The notes below the pieces were generated by a model. That model was not told the DNA's origin. It saw nothing but the letters and a program-made list of their open reading frames with translations, and did not search any database. From Shewanella gaetbuli (lineage in GTDB: Bacteria > Pseudomonadota > Gammaproteobacteria > Enterobacterales > Shewanellaceae), in NCBI RefSeq assembly GCF_023284065.1, contig NZ_JAKIKP010000003.1:310001-374000 (forward strand): a stretch of DNA of 64,000 nt, given 5' to 3'. Position 1 is the first letter of the stretch; every line of letters begins with the position of its first letter. This document shows positions 8,191-17,595 of the stretch, in pieces. A program made the position numbers and the translations under genes.

Positions 8191-10398
8191 TTAACGGCTT
8201 TCGTTAGTCACTAAGTCTAGCTCTTTAATTAAATTGTCTGCGTGGTCAACTTTATCCATCATCCACAAGATATATCGAATATCCACATGCACAGCACGGG
8301 TGATGGTTGGGTTAAAGAACCAGTCTTTGGTAATGGCTTCGTAGGTTGAGTCAAAATTCAGCCCAACCAATTCACCTTGCCCATTAAACACCGGTGAACC
8401 TGAGTTACCGCCTGTAGTATCGACACTGGATAAGAAGTTCACTGGCACTGAGTTGAAGTCATTTTTAGGCTCAACACAAGAGGTTAGTTTACAAAACCAT
8501 GAACGTGGATCGTTGTATACAGAGCTAATCTCATGCTTACCATAGTCTTTGGCCTTAATGGCTTTAAGCAGTTTTTCGGGTGCGTTAAATGGCTCTTCAC
8601 CTGTATGTTTAGCTGTTATGCCTTCTAACCGAGTAAACGGTTGTTTATACAGGGCATCTTTAGACTGATAACCATCAACCATACCGTAGGTAATACGCAA
8701 TGTACGGTTTGCATCGGCATACACTGGCCAGTTATTGGCTTTGTAATAGTCGATAATGGCTTCCATGTACAACGGTTTTACTTTCGATAGCTTACCCGCT
8801 AGTTCTTTGTCCGCTTTTTCTAAAGCCATGTTGGTGTCGTGAACATCAACCGCCAAACGAATAAACGGATCGCTGCTGCTTTCAAACTCGGCAACGCTTT
8901 TATCCATCCATGCTAAACGTACTTCTGGGTTGGTTAATTCAGTTAAGGCATAAATGCCATCAACCTTGGCAACAAAGTCTTGATGATCAGTGGCATTATT
9001 TAAGGCATTATCAAACACTTCTACCTTTAAAGGTTGACCAATATAGGCGTTTAAGTCTTGTAGCCAAAGGGTTTTGTCTACTTCAACATCAAAGCTTGAA
9101 TCGATTCGTTTTAACCCAGCACGAAACATTTTCATATCACGTTGTTGGTAGCCAGACTCTCTTTCAGCATCGGGCTTTTGCTTTTCTTGCGCAAGGCGAT
9201 ACAACTTTTTAGCAGTGGCTAGCAAAGTGCTAGATTGGGCGTTTTCAAAGTAATAATTAGTTTGAGTTTGTTTTTGTTGCTCGGCAAGCAAGCGTTCAAG
9301 CTCAGTGATAATTTTAGCCTTTGCAGGCTCTTGTTGTGTTAACCATGTTAAAAAGTTTTGCTCGCGACTTTGTTTTATACCCACAATATCGGTGGCTTTA
9401 AAGCCATCTAATAAGCCGTTAAGTTTTTTCATGCGGTTAGCCATTGAGGCTAATGTGCCTGCATACTTTATGGCTATATCGTGATTGAACTCGCCCATTT
9501 TATTAATGGTGTCTATTTGCAATTGATAACGTTTTGCATAAGTAGGGTATAGCCAATCACTGGCAAATTTTAACTCGCTAGTTAAGTTATAACGGCTTGT
9601 TGCTCCAGGGTAACCGGCCACAAATACCCCGTCGCCCGCTTTAACACCGTTGGCGTTAATTTTTAAATAGCTTTTAGGTTCAAATGGCACGTTATCTGGC
9701 GAGTACACCGCAGGCTTACCGTCTTTGCCCACATATGCACGTAAAAAAGTGAAGTCGCCAGAATGACGAGGGTACTCATAGTTATCAATATCGCCACCGT
9801 AACCACCGACACTTTCTGGTGGCGCGTATACTAGGCGAACATCACGAATAATTAATTGCTTAATTAAAAAGTATTCTAAGCCATGATGGTAACTGGTAAC
9901 TGAGCAACGGTAATAGTCGTCGGTTTCACATTGCTTGATTAACGCTTTGCTATTTGCTTGAATTTGTTCATAACGCTGTAAGGGTTCATCGGGCAGGTTA
10001 GCGGTGATTTTAGCCGTCACATCAGTCACGCTTTCGGTGATATATAATCGCTCACTTGGGCCCGCCGAAGGCTCTTCGCTCATTGACTTAGCTAAAAAAC
10101 CGTCGGCTAAATAGTTATGTTCTTTTTTGCTATTATATTGAATACCGCGGTAAGCACAGTGATGATTTGTAACAACCAAACCTTGGGGAGAAACAAAACT
10201 GGCGGTACAATATCCTAGGCTAACTACCGCATTCATAGGGTATTGGCCTAAGTTAGCCAATTGTGTTGCCGGAATATCAATGCCACGTTCGGTGAGTTTA
10301 TCGGCTATTGAAGGCATTTGATAGGGTTGCCATTGGCCTTCATCGGCATGGGCGAAACCCGATGACAGCATTAATGCTGCTATCAGTGTTATACGCAT
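8191..10398 (-). CDS. S46 family dipeptidyl-peptidase (DPP7/DPP11 type)
   Basis: A secreted serine exopeptidase that removes dipeptides from peptide N-termini, used by asaccharolytic bacteria to feed on protein. It has a signal peptide ending FAHA, 735 residues (normal for S46) and a chymotrypsin-like triad: His in VVTNHHCAY (79/80), Asp in GGDIDNYEYPR (about 201) and Ser in GGNSGSP (about 666). An alpha-helical region of about 300 residues separates Asp from Ser, as in the family. The residue setting DPP7 versus DPP11 specificity lies just after the Ser motif (NFDSTYEA here); I cannot assign it by eye. ATG follows AAGGAAA. Monocistronic. Confidence 0.92.
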   Translation of the reverse strand: MRITLIAALMLSSGFAHADEGQWQPYQMPSIADKLTERGIDIPATQLANLGQYPMNAVVSLGYCTASFVSPQGLVVTNHHCAYRGIQYNSKKEHNYLADGFLAKSMSEEPSAGPSERLYITESVTDVTAKITANLPDEPLQRYEQIQANSKALIKQCETDDYYRCSVTSYHHGLEYFLIKQLIIRDVRLVYAPPESVGGYGGDIDNYEYPRHSGDFTFLRAYVGKDGKPAVYSPDNVPFEPKSYLKINANGVKAGDGVFVAGYPGATSRYNLTSELKFASDWLYPTYAKRYQLQIDTINKMGEFNHDIAIKYAGTLASMANRMKKLNGLLDGFKATDIVGIKQSREQNFLTWLTQQEPAKAKIITELERLLAEQQKQTQTNYYFENAQSSTLLATAKKLYRLAQEKQKPDAERESGYQQRDMKMFRAGLKRIDSSFDVEVDKTLWLQDLNAYIGQPLKVEVFDNALNNATDHQDFVAKVDGIYALTELTNPEVRLAWMDKSVAEFESSSDPFIRLAVDVHDTNMALEKADKELAGKLSKVKPLYMEAIIDYYKANNWPVYADANRTLRITYGMVDGYQSKDALYKQPFTRLEGITAKHTGEEPFNAPEKLLKAIKAKDYGKHEISSVYNDPRSWFCKLTSCVEPKNDFNSVPVNFLSSVDTTGGNSGSPVFNGQGELVGLNFDSTYEAITKDWFFNPTITRAVHVDIRYILWMMDKVDHADNLIKELDLVTNESR

Positions 10399-10476
10399 AT
10401 TTTTTCCTTATGTATTTTAGTTTTCCGTATTTTTGGAATCGTCACTGAGGTAATATACTCAGCTTAATCGACCACG

Positions 10477-10488
10477 GTGTTATAACAC
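10477..10488. promoter_or_regulatory. perfect palindrome upstream of dnaB
   Basis: The 12-base palindrome GTGTTATAACAC is followed by ATTTTTTTT, 33 bases before dnaB. A second interrupted repeat (CTGAG-N8-CTCAG, 10445-10462) spans a TAATATA -10-like box. They lie in the divergent control region of dnaB and the S46 peptidase. No known regulator is assigned. Confidence 0.3.
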
Positions 10489-10521
10489 ATTTTTTTTAGT
10501 CGTTGGAATTTTGGAGACTCA

Positions 10522-11931
10522 ATGTCGCAGCAATCAGCCGGATTTAAAGCAAGACGTAGGCAGCAAGACGCTGAAGTCAATGCATTAAAACTACCCCCGC
10601 ACTCTATTGAAGCTGAACAATCTGTTCTAGGTGGCCTAATGCTTGATGCAGAAGCATGGGATAGGGTGTCTGAAGCTGTGGTGGCAGAAGACTTTTATTC
10701 TCGTTCACATAGAATGATTTTTATTGCCATGCAACGCTTAATGGAGCGTGGGCAGCCAATTGATTTAATTACTGTATCTGAACAGTTGGAAATTGAAGAT
10801 CAACTAGATGATGCCGGTGGCTTTGCTTATTTAGGTGAAATTGCTAAAAACACCCCAAGTGCTGGCAACATTTTATCTTATGCTGAAATTGTTCGTGAGC
10901 GGGCAGTGGTGCGTGACATGATTGGCGTCGCCCATGAGATTGCTGATGCGGGTTATAACCCTGAAGGACGTGATTCAAGTGAATTACTTGATTTAGCGGA
11001 AACGAAAGTTTTTAAAATTGCCGAGTCTCGGGCCAATTCAAATGAAGGCCCTGAGGGCATTAAATCTATTCTTGAAAAAACCGTCGACAAAATTGAGCAA
11101 CTATACAATAACCCACAAAATGGTGTAACTGGCGTGTCTAGCGGCTTTGCTGACTTAGACCGAATGACCGCTGGTTTCCAATCGGGTGACTTAATCATTG
11201 TTGCAGCGCGTCCTTCTATGGGTAAAACCACTTTTGCGATGAACTTGTGTGAACAGGCCGCAATGAACGAAGAAAAGCCAGTGCTTATTTTCAGTTTAGA
11301 GATGCCTTCAGAACAAATTATGATGCGTATGTTGGCTTCTTTGGGCCGAGTGGATCAAACCAAAATTCGTACGGGTCAGTTAGATGATGAAGATTGGGCC
11401 AGAGTTTCATCGACCATGGGCATTATGCTTGAGCAAGGTAAAATGTACATTGATGATAGCTCTGGGTTAACCCCGACCGAAGTGCGCAGTAGAGCACGGC
11501 GTATTGCTCGTGAATATGGCGGTTTGTCGATGATTATGATCGATTACCTTCAATTAATGCAGGTTCCCGCTTTAAAAGATAACCGTACCCTTGAGATTGC
11601 TGAAATTTCTCGCTCGTTAAAAGCATTAGCAAAAGAACTGGAAATTCCGGTTATTGCGCTATCACAGCTTAACCGTTCTTTGGAGCAACGAGCGGATAAA
11701 CGTCCGGTTAACTCTGACCTTCGTGAATCAGGTTCTATTGAGCAAGATGCCGACCTCATCATGTTTATTTATCGTGATGAGGTATATCATGACGACACAG
11801 AAGATAAGGGAACGGCAGAAATTATTATTGGTAAGCAACGTAATGGCCCAATTGGTCGAGTTAGGTTAGCTTTCCAAGGGCACTTCTCTCGATTTGATAA
11901 CTATGCAGGGCCACAATTTGAAGAAGATTAA
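10522..11931 (+). CDS. dnaB: replicative DNA helicase DnaB
   Basis: The hexameric 5'-3' helicase that unwinds DNA at the replication fork and contacts primase and DnaC/DciA-type loaders. At 469 residues it is full length. It has the N-terminal DnaB domain (about 22-125), a linker and a RecA-like C-terminal domain with Walker A ARPSMGKTT (about 233-241) and the conserved LIMIDYLQLM-type Walker B region. There is no intein or insertion. ATG at 10522 follows TTGGAGA. Its order before alr is a conserved gammaproteobacterial arrangement, and a hairpin separates the two genes. Confidence 0.97.
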   Translation: MSQQSAGFKARRRQQDAEVNALKLPPHSIEAEQSVLGGLMLDAEAWDRVSEAVVAEDFYSRSHRMIFIAMQRLMERGQPIDLITVSEQLEIEDQLDDAGGFAYLGEIAKNTPSAGNILSYAEIVRERAVVRDMIGVAHEIADAGYNPEGRDSSELLDLAETKVFKIAESRANSNEGPEGIKSILEKTVDKIEQLYNNPQNGVTGVSSGFADLDRMTAGFQSGDLIIVAARPSMGKTTFAMNLCEQAAMNEEKPVLIFSLEMPSEQIMMRMLASLGRVDQTKIRTGQLDDEDWARVSSTMGIMLEQGKMYIDDSSGLTPTEVRSRARRIAREYGGLSMIMIDYLQLMQVPALKDNRTLEIAEISRSLKALAKELEIPVIALSQLNRSLEQRADKRPVNSDLRESGSIEQDADLIMFIYRDEVYHDDTEDKGTAEIIIGKQRNGPIGRVRLAFQGHFSRFDNYAGPQFEED

Positions 11932-11971
11932 TTGAATATAATCTGCCAATTATTTTTTCGGTTCTCATTAA

Positions 11972-12006
11972 GATGGCTTAGCTTTGCGGCCATCATTTGT
12001 TTTTAT
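11972..12006 (+). terminator. weak terminator/attenuator between dnaB and alr
   Basis: GATGGC at 11972-11977 pairs with GCCATC at 11989-11994 around an 11-base loop; ATTTGTTTTTAT follows. The stem is short, so read-through into alr is likely. Confidence 0.5.
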
Positions 12007-12017
12007 AAGGGTATTGT

Positions 12018-13109
12018 TTGAAACCTTTTCCGCGTGCAGAAATCAGCCGTCATGCATTACAGCACAACCTGACAAGGTTGCGTGACATTGCGCCTAACAG
12101 CCAAATTATGGCCGTGGTGAAAGCCAACGGTTACGGTCATGGATTACTTAATGTGGCAGAGTGCGTGGGTAATTGTACTCATGGTGCCGATGGATTTGGC
12201 CTAGCCAGACTTGAAGAAGCACTTGAACTGCGTGATGGTGGGGTAAAAGGGCGGTTATTACTATTAGAAGGCTTTTTTAGGGCATCTGATTTACCGGTAT
12301 TAGTTGAGCATGATATTGAAACCGTGGTGCATCATGAATTTCAATTAGAGATGCTAGCAGCAAGCCAGTTAGCTAAGCCTGTAAAAGTGTGGTTAAAAAT
12401 CGATTCAGGTATGCATCGGTTAGGCATAGGTATAGCAGAGTTTGTTCAAGCTTATCAAAAGTTAATGGATTGCTCGTCTGTGGCGAAACCGATTAATTTA
12501 ATGACCCATTTTGCTTGTGCAGATGAACCGCAGAACCCATTAACGCAGCAGCAAATTAATCAGTTCGAGTCATTGATCAAAGGCTTAGATGGGGAACGAA
12601 CCTTGGCTAACTCTGCCGCTACGTTATTTTGGCCTCAAAGCCAGGCTGACTGGGTGCGCCCTGGTATTGCCTTATATGGCGTATCGCCTGTTGTTGGCGA
12701 CAAAGGCACTAATCATCAGCTTATTCCCGCAATGGAGTTGGTTTCTAATCTTATTGCCGTAAGAAAACATAAAGCCGGTGATAGCGTAGGTTATGGCGCA
12801 TATTGGACCGCTAAACAAGACACTATACTGGGTGTTGTGGCCATTGGTTATGGTGATGGTTACCCCAGAAATGCACCAGAAGGCACGCCAGTATTAATCA
12901 ATGGTAGAAGAGTTCCCATTGTTGGGCGCGTATCGATGGACATGTTAACGGTAGATTTAGGTGCTGATGCTATTGATCAAGTAGGTGATAGTGTGCAGTT
13001 ATGGGGCAAGTCTTTAGCCGTTGAAGAAGTTGCTGAACACATTGGCACTATTGCTTATGAGTTAGTGACCAAATTAACCCCAAGAGTGGCTGTCGCATTG
13101 TTAGATTAA
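12018..13109 (+). CDS. alr: alanine racemase
   Basis: A PLP-dependent enzyme that interconverts L- and D-alanine for peptidoglycan. The 363 residues hold the N-terminal barrel with the PLP lysine at 35 in [10 protein letters not shown]. The C-terminal beta domain includes VGYGAYW, which carries the second catalytic base Tyr, and the IGYGDGYPR motif. TTG at 12018 is the start, giving [11 protein letters not shown], and is preceded by AAGGG; no ATG would leave an intact N-terminus. It follows dnaB and is probably partly co-transcribed with it. Confidence 0.95.
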   Translation: MKPFPRAEISRHALQHNLTRLRDIAPNSQIMAVVKANGYGHGLLNVAECVGNCTHGADGFGLARLEEALELRDGGVKGRLLLLEGFFRASDLPVLVEHDIETVVHHEFQLEMLAASQLAKPVKVWLKIDSGMHRLGIGIAEFVQAYQKLMDCSSVAKPINLMTHFACADEPQNPLTQQQINQFESLIKGLDGERTLANSAATLFWPQSQADWVRPGIALYGVSPVVGDKGTNHQLIPAMELVSNLIAVRKHKAGDSVGYGAYWTAKQDTILGVVAIGYGDGYPRNAPEGTPVLINGRRVPIVGRVSMDMLTVDLGADAIDQVGDSVQLWGKSLAVEEVAEHIGTIAYELVTKLTPRVAVALLD

Positions 13110-13175
13110 CCTCAACAGTTTGATAAATGCCCAATCTTTTCGTTTTATAAAGATTATATTCTTACCGCCATACAA

Positions 13176-14480
13176 GTGAGCTCTATTTTGAAAGCATTGT
13201 CTTTAGGTATTGTCACCTACTTAGCGTTTATTGTGGCTGTTCAAGCCAATCAGTACATTCCTGCGCATGTTGAATCTCACTTTGCCAAAGCCCCCGTAGT
13301 GGAAGACAGTGCAACGGCTTCATCTTCATCATCTAGCGACGCAGAAACCACGAAACAAGCTGAATTTGCAGCGGTGCCATTTATTTTCTCTACCGAGACT
13401 TTAAGCACCGCATTTGGCGCGGCAGGTGTACTTAAACATGCCGGGCAGGAGCAAGCTTCGGCCGTGGGTATCGGCCTATATACCAGTAACGAAAGTTGGG
13501 TGGGCTTTTTAGGTTTGTATAACTATCAAATACCTACACTAGATCAGTGGCTATTTTCAGCTGAGACCTACCAAGGGTACTATACCGAAGGTATTTACTA
13601 TTTAGATGATCATGAAAGCCCGATTGAAGAACCCGCAAGAGTGATATCTGAAGGAAATGAGGGGTATACACGCTTACACATTAAATACGTGTTACCAATT
13701 GCAGATGGGGCTAAAGGTGCAGCAGCAAGCCTGTACAAACCACGCAATAACATCGAGTGGAATCCACTGACATCAGGGACGACTAGCATTAAATTTACCC
13801 CTTATAGCCAGTATCGCGAATTGACAATAAACCCTGATTTACCCGAAACCGCAAGAGGATATGAAGTTCAATTTGAATGGGATAACCGCAATGCACAGTA
13901 TGATCCGACTGATGGTGGTAAAACCAGCCTTACAATTAAACATGGCTTTGCCGTTGATGATTTTAAAGACTGGACATTATGGGAATTTGAACAAAGCGCT
14001 TTCTTTAATTTAGGCGAAACCCATTGGTTTAATGAGCAAGTGCTTGCGGCAAATGTATTTATAGCTGACACACCTACGTGGAATGATTATGACTCATCGA
14101 CTCAGCAATATCACCGCCCGCCCTCTTTTGCGGGTGTGTACCTAGGGGGATTTGAACGCTCTAGAGGCTATTCTTCAAAACAATTTACTGGCAGAAGTGC
14201 AGTGAATTACAGCTTAGAGTATCGCGTTAAGCCCCAATGGCAGCCTTTACAGCATTGGCCAGTATTTAATTTATACGACATTCCATGGTGGCAATGGGTG
14301 GTGTTTATTGAGGCGGGTAAAGTCAGCGATACGTTTAGTGCCCAAGCACTTCATACTGATATGAACTTCACCGCAGGTGGCGGTGTTAGGCTAGAAGTGG
14401 AAGATATTGTGGTAAGAGCAGAGTTAGGTGTTGGCTCAGAAGAAAGTCAATTTTGGGTCATGGTGAACCAGCCTTTCTAG
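13176..14480 (+). CDS. BamA/TamA-type outer-membrane barrel protein without POTRA domains
   Basis: An exported 434-residue protein of the Omp85/surface-antigen group. A signal peptide (about residues 5-25, cleaved near QAN) and a Ser-rich linker (46-54) precede a beta-barrel. It has alternating hydrophobic strands, the GGFERSRGY element typical of Omp85 loop 6 and a terminal aromatic residue (NQPF). No POTRA repeats precede the barrel, so it is unlikely to assemble other proteins as BamA does. GTG at 13176 and TTG at 13188 are both possible starts with weak ribosome sites. It lies 66 bases after alr on the same strand. Function unknown. Confidence 0.75.
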   Translation: MSSILKALSLGIVTYLAFIVAVQANQYIPAHVESHFAKAPVVEDSATASSSSSSDAETTKQAEFAAVPFIFSTETLSTAFGAAGVLKHAGQEQASAVGIGLYTSNESWVGFLGLYNYQIPTLDQWLFSAETYQGYYTEGIYYLDDHESPIEEPARVISEGNEGYTRLHIKYVLPIADGAKGAAASLYKPRNNIEWNPLTSGTTSIKFTPYSQYRELTINPDLPETARGYEVQFEWDNRNAQYDPTDGGKTSLTIKHGFAVDDFKDWTLWEFEQSAFFNLGETHWFNEQVLAANVFIADTPTWNDYDSSTQQYHRPPSFAGVYLGGFERSRGYSSKQFTGRSAVNYSLEYRVKPQWQPLQHWPVFNLYDIPWWQWVVFIEAGKVSDTFSAQALHTDMNFTAGGGVRLEVEDIVVRAELGVGSEESQFWVMVNQPF

Positions 14481-14554
14481 TGATAGAGCTTTTTATTCAA
14501 AACATTAGTGAAAAATTAGCGCCTTAATGGCTTTCAGTTGTGTTTTGTCTGTGA

Positions 14555-15019
14555 TTAATCTTCAAAACATATTTCAATATAAGCTGAGCCATACTGATGG
14601 CTAAAGGGCATCATAATTTTTTTGCCTTCAGCTTTATGTGAAATCGTATGGTTTTTTCCGGTAACCACAACAGGCGTGGCCATATTAAATTCATAGCCTT
14701 TATCACCTAATAAATTTTTAGCGCCCCCTGTTACCATGTTAGTGATTTCTCCCACTAAATCTGTGATTTCTTCATTGATAAAGTTTGGTTTCTCACCCAG
14801 CATTTTGTGCATTATTTCTAAAATTAATGGCTCCTCAAAGGTAATGGATAACGAGCCTTTCGTTTTTGGACCTACCATACCAATCAATCCAGAAACATCA
14901 CCTTTGGCTATCTCATGACTTTTTAGTTGTGGTTTACCAGGCTTCAACTCCATCGATGCCATTGTCGAAATCACATTAATCAAAGAAATCAAAAATGGAT
15001 TAATAAATTCAACATTCAT
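14555..15019 (-). CDS. CheX-like chemotaxis phosphatase-family protein
   Basis: A single-domain CheX/CheC-type protein of 154 residues. The signature EITNMVTGGAKN (near 97-108) resembles the E-x2-N segment that dephosphorylates CheY-P in CheX. It probably acts on a response regulator in the cytoplasm. No che genes adjoin it, though the window has a chemoreceptor 7 kb away. ATG at 15019 is preferred because AAGGA lies upstream; an ATG four codons earlier has that site directly against it. Stand-alone CheX proteins in this group are uncharacterised as far as I know. Confidence 0.8.
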   Translation of the reverse strand: MNVEFINPFLISLINVISTMASMELKPGKPQLKSHEIAKGDVSGLIGMVGPKTKGSLSITFEEPLILEIMHKMLGEKPNFINEEITDLVGEITNMVTGGAKNLLGDKGYEFNMATPVVVTGKNHTISHKAEGKKIMMPFSHQYGSAYIEICFED

Positions 15020-15275
15020 AAAAGGCAGCATCCTTGTAAGTTAATGTCTGAAAACATTGGTAAAATAAAGTGTAGTAATAATTAGGTTAACGCTTTTGAG
15101 TGTAGAACATTCATGCTCATTTGGATAGCAACGACAATCTAGATACTGAGCATTATTGTAAGTTTAGTTGAGAAACCGTGAAAAAAGCAGATGAAATAAT
15201 GGCTGTTATGATCAGCCATCATTTAAACTCTAAATATGTTGTGATGGAGGAGTTATGGCAACATTGATTGGGGGA

Positions 15276-15731
15276 CTACATAGGAGGGTTAGCCACATAC
15301 GCTTTACTGGTAATTTTCCACCCTTGATCGGTTTTTAGCAAAATCAAATAATCAATATAGTGTACTTCAGGGGTTTCAAAGTTGAATTTAACCATAGCCA
15401 TTCTATCTTCAACAATATCGACCATTAAAATATTACCTAGCCAGTTTTCATTACTTGGCTTAGTAAAGTAGGTTGCAAATGTACTCAGCTTAGTGGATTC
15501 AACCTTGTTTTTTTTGATGGTTTTCATATTACCTGTTTGCATATCAAATGCCTTGGCTAGTTGCTGTTGATCCGCTTTATAAAGCCCATTGTAATAATCG
15601 TAAATCGTGGCAATCACCTGTTGATATTCATTGCTGGTGGCCGCCGCGGCATATACTTGCTTTGAAATTAATGGGGTCAGAGTTAATAAAAAAACCATCG
15701 TAACTACCGATAATAGTGTGTGTTTGTTCAT
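15276..15731 (-). CDS. exported lumazine-binding-like (NTF2-fold) protein
   Basis: A 151-residue periplasmic protein: signal peptide of about 28 residues (cleavage near VYA-AA), then a small alpha+beta domain of the SnoaL/NTF2-like type. The opening helix EYQQVIATIYDYYNGLY and the closing strands (YLILLKTDQGWKI) resemble the putative lumazine-binding family. No catalytic residues are evident. It lies downstream of the LysR gene on the same strand across 160 bases and may be its target. Physiological role unknown. Confidence 0.65.
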   Translation of the reverse strand: MNKHTLLSVVTMVFLLTLTPLISKQVYAAAATSNEYQQVIATIYDYYNGLYKADQQQLAKAFDMQTGNMKTIKKNKVESTKLSTFATYFTKPSNENWLGNILMVDIVEDRMAMVKFNFETPEVHYIDYLILLKTDQGWKITSKAYVANPPM

Positions 15732-15892
15732 AGTAAAATCCTTAATAATGCTAACGTATCAATGAGCGTTGGCGTTCAGACTACAAGAATCAATATCGTG
15801 GATAAATACAGCGGTTTGCACATGATTGTTGCGTAAAGTGAGCAAGTTAGTTGAGGTTTCAAGCGAAGCTTGTTTTTTCAGCAGATGCGGAA

Positions 15893-16774
15893 TTATTGTG
15901 ATTTAAAATAGCGCTCTAAATGATCGATCAAGGCTCGGGTAATATTGGGTAAGTGCTTTCTTGAAGCATAAAATGCGTAAACTTGCATGTTATTTAGTCG
16001 CCATTCAGGTAAAACGTGGATGAGCTGCCCACGACTAATATAGTGGTATGCAAGATAGCAGGGGAGTTGAGCAATACCCGCGTTATCTAAGCAGGCATGC
16101 AGTAAGTAAGTGGCCTCATTAGCGGTTAACTGACACGAAATATCCACTTCAACGTGTTCATTTTTAAGCGTTAATTGCCAGCAGTTTTGATCAAAGTTCT
16201 TATAGTTTATAACTCGATGTTGGCTGAGATCATTTGGGTGATTAATTGGTTTATTCAAGGCAAGATAATCAGGTGAGGCAACAAGTACTGATTCACATTG
16301 AGCGATAGGTTTACCGATTAAAGATTCATCGGGTGAGGAGGTAATCCTGATTGCTAGATCAATTTGCTGCTCGGCTAAAGCTGCGGCAGAGTCGGCCAGT
16401 ACCACATCAATCTTCACCAAAGGGTATTGGTTTATAAAAGCGTTTATTGCTGGCGCTAATTGAGAAAACCCAAATGAGACACTACAGGCAACTCTAATCG
16501 TCCCTTTTAGCTGATTAGGAGGGGTTATTAATTCGCTAAACCGTTCAGCCTGTTCAATCCACTCTTCAATATAAGGTAAACATTGTTCACCCTGGGTGGT
16601 TAACGTCACACTGCGGGTGGTGCGGTGTAATAACCGTGCGTTAAGCCAGTTTTCGATAGTTTCAACATAGCGCGTGACCATGCTACGTGAAATATTTAAT
16701 TGGTTAGCCGATGTCGTAAAACTGGCGGTTTTGGCCACAGAAATAAAAACTTTAGCGGCAGTGAGTCTATCCAT
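15893..16774 (-). CDS. LysR family transcriptional regulator
   Basis: A 293-residue LTTR. The N-terminal winged helix-turn-helix (residues 1-60, MDRLTAAKVFISVAKTASFT) begins as in the CrgA/DmlR-like subgroup. A linker helix and a periplasmic-binding-protein-like effector domain (about 90-290) follow. The effector is unknown. The downstream gene on the same strand is the lumazine-binding-like protein. ATG at 16774 faces the capsule leader, so its promoter lies in the long AT-rich stretch to the right. Confidence 0.9.
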   Translation of the reverse strand: MDRLTAAKVFISVAKTASFTTSANQLNISRSMVTRYVETIENWLNARLLHRTTRSVTLTTQGEQCLPYIEEWIEQAERFSELITPPNQLKGTIRVACSVSFGFSQLAPAINAFINQYPLVKIDVVLADSAAALAEQQIDLAIRITSSPDESLIGKPIAQCESVLVASPDYLALNKPINHPNDLSQHRVINYKNFDQNCWQLTLKNEHVEVDISCQLTANEATYLLHACLDNAGIAQLPCYLAYHYISRGQLIHVLPEWRLNNMQVYAFYASRKHLPNITRALIDHLERYFKSQ

Positions 16775-17595
16775 TGATTAGCCCTTTTACTCAAAAATAA
16801 CTCTTCTTATTAAGGAAGTTAGTGTGAGTATCTGACGGTTTTATTATCCTGTCATGGGATATTAATCGAAGAGTTGTAAAGGGGGAAGTGGTTCTAAGTA
16901 TCAATATTGGATTTTCCGTGAACTAAGTTTGAAGGTGTTGCATTTGTAGTTATTGTTAGCGTATTGAGCTTAATTTGTAAGAAAGAGTTTTAAAACCAAA
17001 TAATTTAATTTTTTGTATGGATTGTTATTTGTACTTGTTCACAAATTTAAATTTTTTCCAGTAGCATTGCGTTGCGAAAATGTTAATTTAATTGGTCGTT
17101 GCTAATGCTAGACAGTATTAGGTAACACCTAAAAATTATAAATTATTTATTAAGTTTTAATGAGCGGTAAATAATGGTTGTTACCTTTTTCTAACATTTT
17201 TTACCGGAATAAACCTACTATGTTTTTTGTAGTTAAAATAAAATACCTACGAATAAAAAAATCACTTCTTAAAATCATCTTAAGCGTAATGTTAACTTGA
17301 ACTGTCATTGAACTTGTTCAGGCGGGCCTTTGCTTTTTCTATAATTTGGCTAGGGAATATACCTTAAGTCGTGCGGTAGCTATATTTAAAATAAGCTAAT
17401 ACATAATCTTGGTTAATAAGGTTATAGTTTTGTGGTTTATTGCTATGTTTGCTCGGTTCCATGCTAGTTGATGTTGTAGTTTAGTTGTGGGCATTTAACC
17501 CACCTTAAAGTGATAAACTATCTTTGATATTAATGATAATTTTAATCGTTAATATATACCCTAATATTCTTCTCATCATTATCATAGAGCTCAAG
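16775..17595. other. long AT-rich control region upstream of the capsule locus
   Basis: About 820 bases without a credible gene between the LysR gene and kpsM. It contains a 12-base palindrome TGAACTTGTTCA (17309-17320), a TATAAT -10-like box (17340-17345) and an ops-like element (17373-17380). Two Fur-like AT-rich repeats (17529-17547 and about 17574-17586) lie nearer kpsM. Sequence composition shifts to the AT-rich type of the capsule genes here. I see no structured RNA that I can name. Confidence 0.5.
17373..17380 (+). promoter_or_regulatory. ops/JUMPstart-like element (RfaH recruitment) in the capsule leader
   Basis: GCGGTAGC contains the GCGGTAG core of the ops element that pauses RNA polymerase and recruits RfaH; the flanking GC/GC can form the small non-template hairpin RfaH needs. 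It lies about 28 bases after a TATAAT box and 216 bases before the kpsM start, the expected place for a JUMPstart in a long polysaccharide operon. The surrounding 39-base JUMPstart match is only partial. Confidence 0.6.

Noticed and set aside
8910..9212. 100-codon plus-strand frame inside the S46 peptidase gene
   Set aside because: Antisense to a well-conserved helical domain, with no ribosome site or family likeness.
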